Source: Euphorbia lathyris
Taxonomy: Eukaryota > Streptophyta > Magnoliopsida > Malpighiales > Euphorbiaceae
Assembly: GCF_963576675.1 (NCBI RefSeq)
Contig: NC_088918.1
Coordinates: forward strand, 63,257,001-63,321,000
DNA: 64,000 bases
Direction of reading: 5' to 3'
Position 1 is the first letter of the stretch; each line of letters begins with the position of its first letter. Under the pieces are notes generated by a model. It saw only the letters and a program-made list of their open reading frames with translations. It was not told the origin of the DNA and did not search any database. Below, piece after piece: positions 59,128 to 64,000 of this stretch. The position numbers and the translations under genes are program-made.

Positions 59128-60050
59128 CTAGGCAACATGATGAAGGACCACTCAGCCATCTGCATGCCACCGAGTCTGGTAGATAACTAATCAACTCGGT
59201 GCAGTCATTGATCAAGGATTTTCATCAACACGCTGAACCTTCTGCTGGGTCTACTAATACTACATCAGCTCAGCTGTCCCAAGTCACTCTGCTTCTAAAT
59301 GAAGTTAAGGGATTGAAGGATTTGCTAAGTGATATGATCACAATTCAATCACATCAGCCCAGAAAGGACTCAATATCAAAGTTGGCTGAGCTCCAACTGA
59401 CAACGGTTCAACATCTTAACACCCTTCAAGGCCAATTCCAGACCTTGTCAGCTGCAAACACTCAGTATGCAACTTCTGATGAAGTTAAGATGCTATTTGC
59501 CCAGCTTCACACTGAGCAAACCAAGACCAACCATCAATTGGCTTCCTACTCTCAATGCTCGGTGGAGCAAATTAGCGAAGCAGTTCGTCTGCTGAACTTG
59601 AATAAGCAAGAGATGGACACCGACCAAATGAAGCAAAATGAGATATTGGTCAACTCTCAAAGGATCTTCACCCATGTGCGTCATAACAATATCCAGCGTC
59701 AATATTATGACTCAGCCTTGCTGAAGACCTTTCATCAAGTTTTTGCTGCACTGACAGATTCAATTACTTGGGTAGGTAAGTCTCAAGCTTACATACTGAG
59801 TCTGCTCAGCGCCGCTGAAATCGGCATACCCAAAGAGGTCTTGAATGAAGGCGTTATTGTCTTTGACGGCATTAATGAAAGTGCCGACAAACTTAAGGAG
59901 ATGTCCACCGTGCTGACCGCCGCAGTCTTAACCGACTCTTTTAGAATTCCTCCTCCTCCCGATGCTGACAAAACGGGGGAGAAAGAACAAGCTAGAACTC
60001 AGCAGGAGGCTCCTAGAAGCAGTCAGTCCAAGCAAAAGAAAAAGAAGTAG

Positions 60051-60541
60051 AAATAGGCTAGGCTTAGCTTTTTACTTAGTCTGTAGTCCTATGTTCTTTT
60101 ATGCTCATCTTTTGCTATGTATGCTGACTACTTTACTTTAATACAATACTTGCATCTTTTATCCTAACTTGAGTTATTTCATATGATGATGAGTATTATG
60201 CCATTATGTATCTTCAATCCAATGTTGATAATATGTTTGACATTGTCTTGTATGTTTATAAAACACTGTCTCATAAGACCCATTGAACAAAATGATTACT
60301 CAGTGCTCTCTGAATGTTACACCTTCCGCTTAATACTGAGTAAAATAGAATATGTTCCATGAGCTGACCTATATCTGAAAACTAACCTTAGACTTACTCG
60401 ATTAAACCTTAAAATGTTTAGAGTTAAAACTAAGTCAGTAGCTCAACCCTGACGGGGAAGTTTGCTAAGTAATAATAGGTCAACTATCATGGGGGAGCTC
60501 AACGCTGAGTTCCTCGCTGAACAGTTTTGCCAACATCAAAA
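60051..60541. other. 3' untranslated region of copia B
   Basis: Non-coding. CTCAGC/GCTGAG words are frequent, as elsewhere in the family. Matches 87-573 of copia A. Confidence 0.75.
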
Positions 60542-60551
60542 TGGGGGAGTT
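60542..60551 (+). other. Polypurine tract of copia B
   Basis: TGGGGGAGTT directly before the 3' LTR start TGTTGAAAC. Confidence 0.88.
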
Positions 60552-60769
60552 TGTTGAAACACCTTTCCACATGATTTTGATTTGACAAAATTATTTAAGT
60601 AAAATTAAATATATTCTAAACACACTAAGTTTAAATGCTTTGATTTATTATACTAATGGGTTTGTTCAATGTTGAGTTAAAATTGTTTATAAGACATAAA
60701 GAGTAAAAGGCCAAAGCCCAATAGGGAAGTCAAAGCCCAAGTCAAACAGATCAAGACAACTCGGCCCGC

Positions 60770-62408
60770 TGATGCTCGTAAAATATATAGCATTTAATAG
60801 GACAAGTGTATCCTATCGTAACAAGTAATATTGTGCTAAGCACGAGATCGAACCACAAAGACTATTTGTTATAACTAGCAAATCTACCTAGAATGATCTA
60901 ATTGTTTAGAAGGTTGGATAAAGATTTGGGTTTTTGTTTAACTAATTAACTAATTAAAACAATAAAGATAACAAAATAAAGGGAACAATTGACAGGGTAG
61001 AAGGTGAATTAATGGATGGCACAACCCAGGATGAGGAATTCTTTGATTGAATCCTATGTATGGGTTTAGGGAGTTCAGATTTATGTTTTACCAATGATTG
61101 AAGGTAATTGTCCTAAGTGAAAGACTAATTTGATCAGAATTGTCCTTCCTATTCACATGCATTCGGGTGACGGCTTAATTAGGCATATACCCTAGGTCAT
61201 ACAAAGCATTAGGTTTATTGACAACTAAGGCTAAAGCCGTAGCCCAGCCACAAAGCCTCATTCCTAGTGGTCTCTAGCGAAGTCAGGTTAATACAAATTC
61301 GGGATAGACGATTCCGTGGTCAGGTTCTCATCTATCTATAATCCTATTTAATGTCAGGGTCACAGGCATTAGGCACATTATATACATAAACAGGCTAGTT
61401 GATCATTATCAATGTTCATTCTAGCACAAATCATGTTTCTAACAATATATAGGCATTAAGCATGCATAAACTGATCAATCAAAGGTCCTAGATCCCTAAT
61501 CATACATATTCATACAACCAATTTCATCCCCATCCCAAATTGGATGGAGATCAGTTCATAGACAAACCAATCATAGCAAAAAGGATAATAGGAATAATGG
61601 AAAAAGCTTCAATTAAATATAATCGCAAAAGATAAAAGGGAAAGAGATAGAAATCCAAAACCCGTTTTGCCGATTCTGATTACAAAAATAGAAGATGAAG
61701 AACTTCTCCCATCAATTGTTCTTGAAAGAAATAACAAAATAGAAAAGAAATCTAATCTAGAAACAGGAAAATAAAACTGAAATAAAAGCTAAATCTACAT
61801 TGTGGAGGAGAGAAAGCCCTAGCGGCTCTCCAATTTATTAAGTGGCTAATCCCCCCTCAAGGATTAGGTTTAGCTCCCTATTTATAGAGTTATGGAGGAA
61901 ACCCTGATGCCTCAAGGGTAAAAGGGAAAATTACAAAGTGTTTAAATGGGCTTCTGGGCCCTGATCCGCGAATTTCAGCAAGGGGAAGGCGCTGGTGCGC
62001 CTTGCCCCGCCTCGTCTCGTCGAGACAAGGAGTGTCTCGACGAGACGAGGGCCTGTCTCGACGAGACAGGTATTGTCTCGTCGAGATAGGTACAAAAAGG
62101 GGCGATTTTGCTCCGGCTTTTATCTGTTTAGGTCCCTGGGCTTCCGAAAAGTGCTCTAATGGTCCCTGATTAATCCCAAAAGTGCTATGACGGTCCCTGA
62201 ATAATCCGAAAATGCTCCAATAGGCTTGGGTCTGGTTTGGAAATGCACGAAAGGTCCCTGGAAATCCATGAAAACACCAAAAATACCATAAATAAAGGAA
62301 ATTACTAATTTTAACTAAAAAGTAATAAAACGATACTGAAATTAAATAGAAACAAAGGGAAAACAAACTAAATTAATCCTAAAAACCCTATATAAATGGG
62401 AGCTATCA
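60770..62408 (-). mobile_element. Solo LTR, 1639 bp, minus orientation
   Basis: TGATGCTCG...GAGCTATCA with CCCGC at 60765-60769 and 62409-62413. Shares the AAGTGTATCC..TCGTAACAAGTAAT block with the LTRs at 40355 and 49678, so probably Athila-like. TATA box CTATAAATA at 61887-61879. No gene; the frame at 61890-62366 crosses the array and lacks a known motif. Confidence 0.82.
62014..62087. promoter_or_regulatory. Four perfect or near-perfect palindromes GTCTCGTCGAGAC upstream of TATA
   Basis: Units start at 62014, 62034, 62055 and 62075 (spacing 20, 21, 20). The centre alternates GTC/GAC, and the last unit has one change. Array begins 127 bp upstream of the TATA box. Confidence 0.85.
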
Positions 62409-63544
62409 CCCGCGTGTGCAAAACGTTGTCGTTATGTACAAAACGCAGCTCAGCGGAAGAAGGATCGAGAAGACCTTCGTTGAACAACTTCGTAACAAAG
62501 CTGCTGGGTTGAATCGACAAAGAGTACAAGACAGCAGCTGAGCAAGAACAACTTCCAGACAAAGTGTTTCCACTTTGGGTAAAGTTCAGAAGACACAGAA
62601 CGCTGTCTAGTTGACCTTGCCATAAATGGAGAGACATTCTGCCGAGCTGACTAAAAGCTGCTCAACACTGACCGAGGACAGAAGATACTCAAATCTGATT
62701 GGCCGAGAGCTCTGAGCAAAACTAAGTGACAACGACAGGAAGTCGTTTCCCTCCAACGGTTATTTCGAAATTCGAAATGACCGATGTCTCAGACGTCTTT
62801 ATAAATAGAGCCCTTCAGTTGCTTCATTCCACACAGAACTTGATCAAGCCATTACGCTGATCAAAATTCTACTCAAAGTTCTGCAAGAAAAAGCAAAGCA
62901 AATTCTTACACCAAATTCTATATCTTTCGTGTAAAAGTCTAGAGTGATTATTCAATCATCTAAAGTGTCTTAGCAATTGTTGTTTAGGACAAATCTTTAT
63001 CATTTCTAGAGATTAGAAAGGAGAGGCCGAGTACTCGGTTATAGTACTCAGCGAGAGATTAGGAGTGAGTAGAGGTATAGAGGAAGGTACTCTTGTTATA
63101 CTCAGCTTCTAATTTGTAAAAGGTTTGATGCTCTACCGTTAAAGAGCTCAGTAGAGAATTCGAAAGCTCGGAACGTGTTCCAGGGACAGGACGTAGGCTC
63201 AGAGGCCGAACCTGGATAAATCTGCTGAGTAACATCTTTCTAACCTTAAACTCCTTAATATATATATATTGTTTACTTAAACAAAACTGACCAAGTAAAG
63301 AGGTCAAGCTGAGTTGTGTGTATTGAGTGTCTGAGTTCAGGAATAGACTCAAAGTGCTATCCCTGACTCAACGAAAGAAGCTGATTTAGTCACCAGTTGA
63401 CTAAGCTAGTGTCTTACTTACTCAGCGCGCTGTGTAATCCTTTTTCAAAGAAAAAGAAGTCAGCCTTAACGTACTTAATTTTTAAATAGTTCCTATCCCC
63501 CCCCCCTTGGAACTAACTTATCACGTTATAAGGGACCAACACAG

Positions 63545-63690
63545 CTCGCCCGAGCAGGCGCCAGCTCGGCGAGCTGGCCAGCTAGTCGCGAGCTGGCGTC
63601 CAGGGGCCTGCTCGGCCGAGCAGTGCCTGGGCAGCTCGGCCGAGTAGTGCCTGGGCAGCTCGCCGAGCAGCGCCTCGGCTGCTTGCTGAT
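63545..63690. promoter_or_regulatory. CTCGGCCGAG-type palindromic array of the Athila-like LTR
   Basis: CTCGCCCGAG 63545, CTCGGCGAG 63565, CTCGGCCGAG 63611 and 63635, CTCGCCGAG 63659. Spacing 20, then a gap, then 24 and 24. Before copia B inserted, this array adjoined the GTCGTGG words at 41370-41398. The copia target CAGCT lies at its edge. Confidence 0.75.
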
Positions 63691-63699
63691 GCCTAATTC

Positions 63700-64000
63700 G
63701 CCGAGCGACTGTCGGGGGTCCCCGAGACGCGACTTTCACCCGAACTTGTTCCTACTTTAGCCTGCACATGCACGAAAACTCCAAATAACATTAGTTCCGA
63801 TGCTAAATTGACCCGCCAATCGCTCATTTTGAGTAGACACTCCGTTTGGTGCGACTTTTGGCAGATCAATTATCTATAAAAGATAATGGAATTTTAACAT
63901 ACATGCTATTTTGGCCATATTTGCCTAAAATAACCAGAAAACGAGCCTAAACAACGAAAAGTAAATAAAACATTTCCAATTTCTAACTAACTCACACAAA
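63700..64000. other. Continuation of the Athila-like LTR to the window end
   Basis: No coding feature seen. The 5' end of this LTR lies outside the window. Confidence 0.5.

Larger units (their letters stand above)
48194..60050 (+). pseudogene. Copia B third ORF in three pieces
   Basis: Pieces: 48194-49677, 55803-56243 and 59133-60050, split by two later insertions. Start chosen at ATG 48194 (MTKVSVNISGAG) because of the TATA box. TAA at 48761-48763 replaces Gln before MAHYLLTNYIYP. A frameshift in the GAA-repeat near 49495 moves the acidic tract out of phase. The middle piece is Ser/Thr/Pro-rich (SKQTPSSQQASLEKQ, TPTPPPIGQTEE) and is missing from copia A. The last piece is the helix-rich C-terminus with a TAA near 59183. 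The whole protein would be near 950 codons: a transposon-protein-like N-terminal domain, a Lys and acidic region, a Pro/Ser/Thr-rich linker and a coiled-coil end. Function unknown. Confidence 0.75.
41438..63541 (+). mobile_element. Ty1-copia (Sirevirus-like) retrotransposon B, with three nested insertions
   Basis: 5' LTR 41438-42780, primer site 42783-42794, gag, pol, third ORF, polypurine tract, 3' LTR 60552-63541, target duplication CAGCT. Same family as copia A, so the two check each other. About 10.6 kb of its 22.1 kb span is later insertions: 49678-55797 and 56244-59127 in the third ORF and 60770-62408 in the 3' LTR. Removing these gives about 11.4 kb, long for copia but normal for Sireviruses. 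Gag has one stop, pol one 13-bp deletion, the third ORF one stop and a frameshift. Confidence 0.95.
60552..63541 (+). repeat. 3' LTR of copia B, split by a solo LTR
   Basis: 60552-60769 plus 62414-63541 gives 1346 bp once the insertion and one CCCGC copy are removed. Ends GGACCAACA. Confidence 0.93.
40355..64000 (-). mobile_element. Athila-like LTR inserted in CACTA, itself split by copia B
   Basis: The segment 40355-41437 plus 63547-64000 is one LTR in minus orientation, interrupted by copia B with a CAGCT duplication. It starts after the presumed target copy ATCCT (40350-40354), and on the minus strand ends GGCGCATCA. It shares an AAGTGTACCCCGTCG block (about 40389) with the LTR at 49678 and a diverged form with that at 60770. 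A TATA box (CTATAAATA, 41316-41308) fits the minus orientation. No coding region of it lies in the window. Confidence 0.68.

Overview
This is eudicot-type plant nuclear DNA, and nearly all of it is transposable elements nested inside one another. I found no single-copy host gene, rRNA, tRNA gene or CRISPR. Evidence for a plant: Ty1-copia and Ty3-gypsy elements primed by initiator Met-tRNA or Athila-type sites, a Tat-type gypsy element with a second RNase H and a spliced antisense gene, a plant L1-like LINE, a CACTA transposase and an Emigrant-like MITE.

Layout. 1-9673: Ty1-copia (Sirevirus-like) element A on the minus strand, its 3' LTR cut by the window edge. 9674-10381: AT-rich fragment of a non-autonomous DNA element with a TA microsatellite. 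10608-20691: complete Tat-type Ty3-gypsy element (two 486-bp LTRs, 5-bp target duplication ATAAT) with gag, pol and an antisense intron-containing gene. 20697-22957: AT-rich, perhaps a transposase relic. 22972-31788: LINE with 14-bp target duplications, split by a 3.46-kb TG..CA insertion (26929-30389) that contains a ~725-bp inverted repeat. 32566-33143: Emigrant-like MITE. 33467-37945: gypsy-derived non-autonomous LTR element coding for a protease and a repeat protein.

From 37946 on, the insertions nest five deep. A CACTA transposon (37946-) sits in the 3' LTR of the 33467 element. An Athila-like LTR (40355-41437, resuming at 63547) sits in the CACTA transposase. Copia element B (41438-63541, target duplication CAGCT), same family as A, sits in that LTR. 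Inside copia B are a non-autonomous Athila-like element (49678-55797), a 2.9-kb solo LTR (56244-59127) and a 1.6-kb solo LTR (60770-62408), each with its own 5-bp target duplication.

Most coding regions are broken by stops or frameshifts, many explicable as C-to-T decay of methylated repeats. The integrase-RT-RNase H part of copia B (44935-47709) is open throughout.

The most unusual signal cuts across elements. At least five unrelated-looking LTR families each carry an array of a GC-rich near-palindromic word, different in each family but repeated at about two DNA turns (20-24 bp). Each array ends roughly 50-130 bp upstream of the LTR's TATA box. In one element the two LTRs differ by exactly two 21-bp units, so the arrays are gaining or losing copies. 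Second in interest: a TATA box directly before the extra third ORF of both copia copies, suggesting that ORF has its own promoter.
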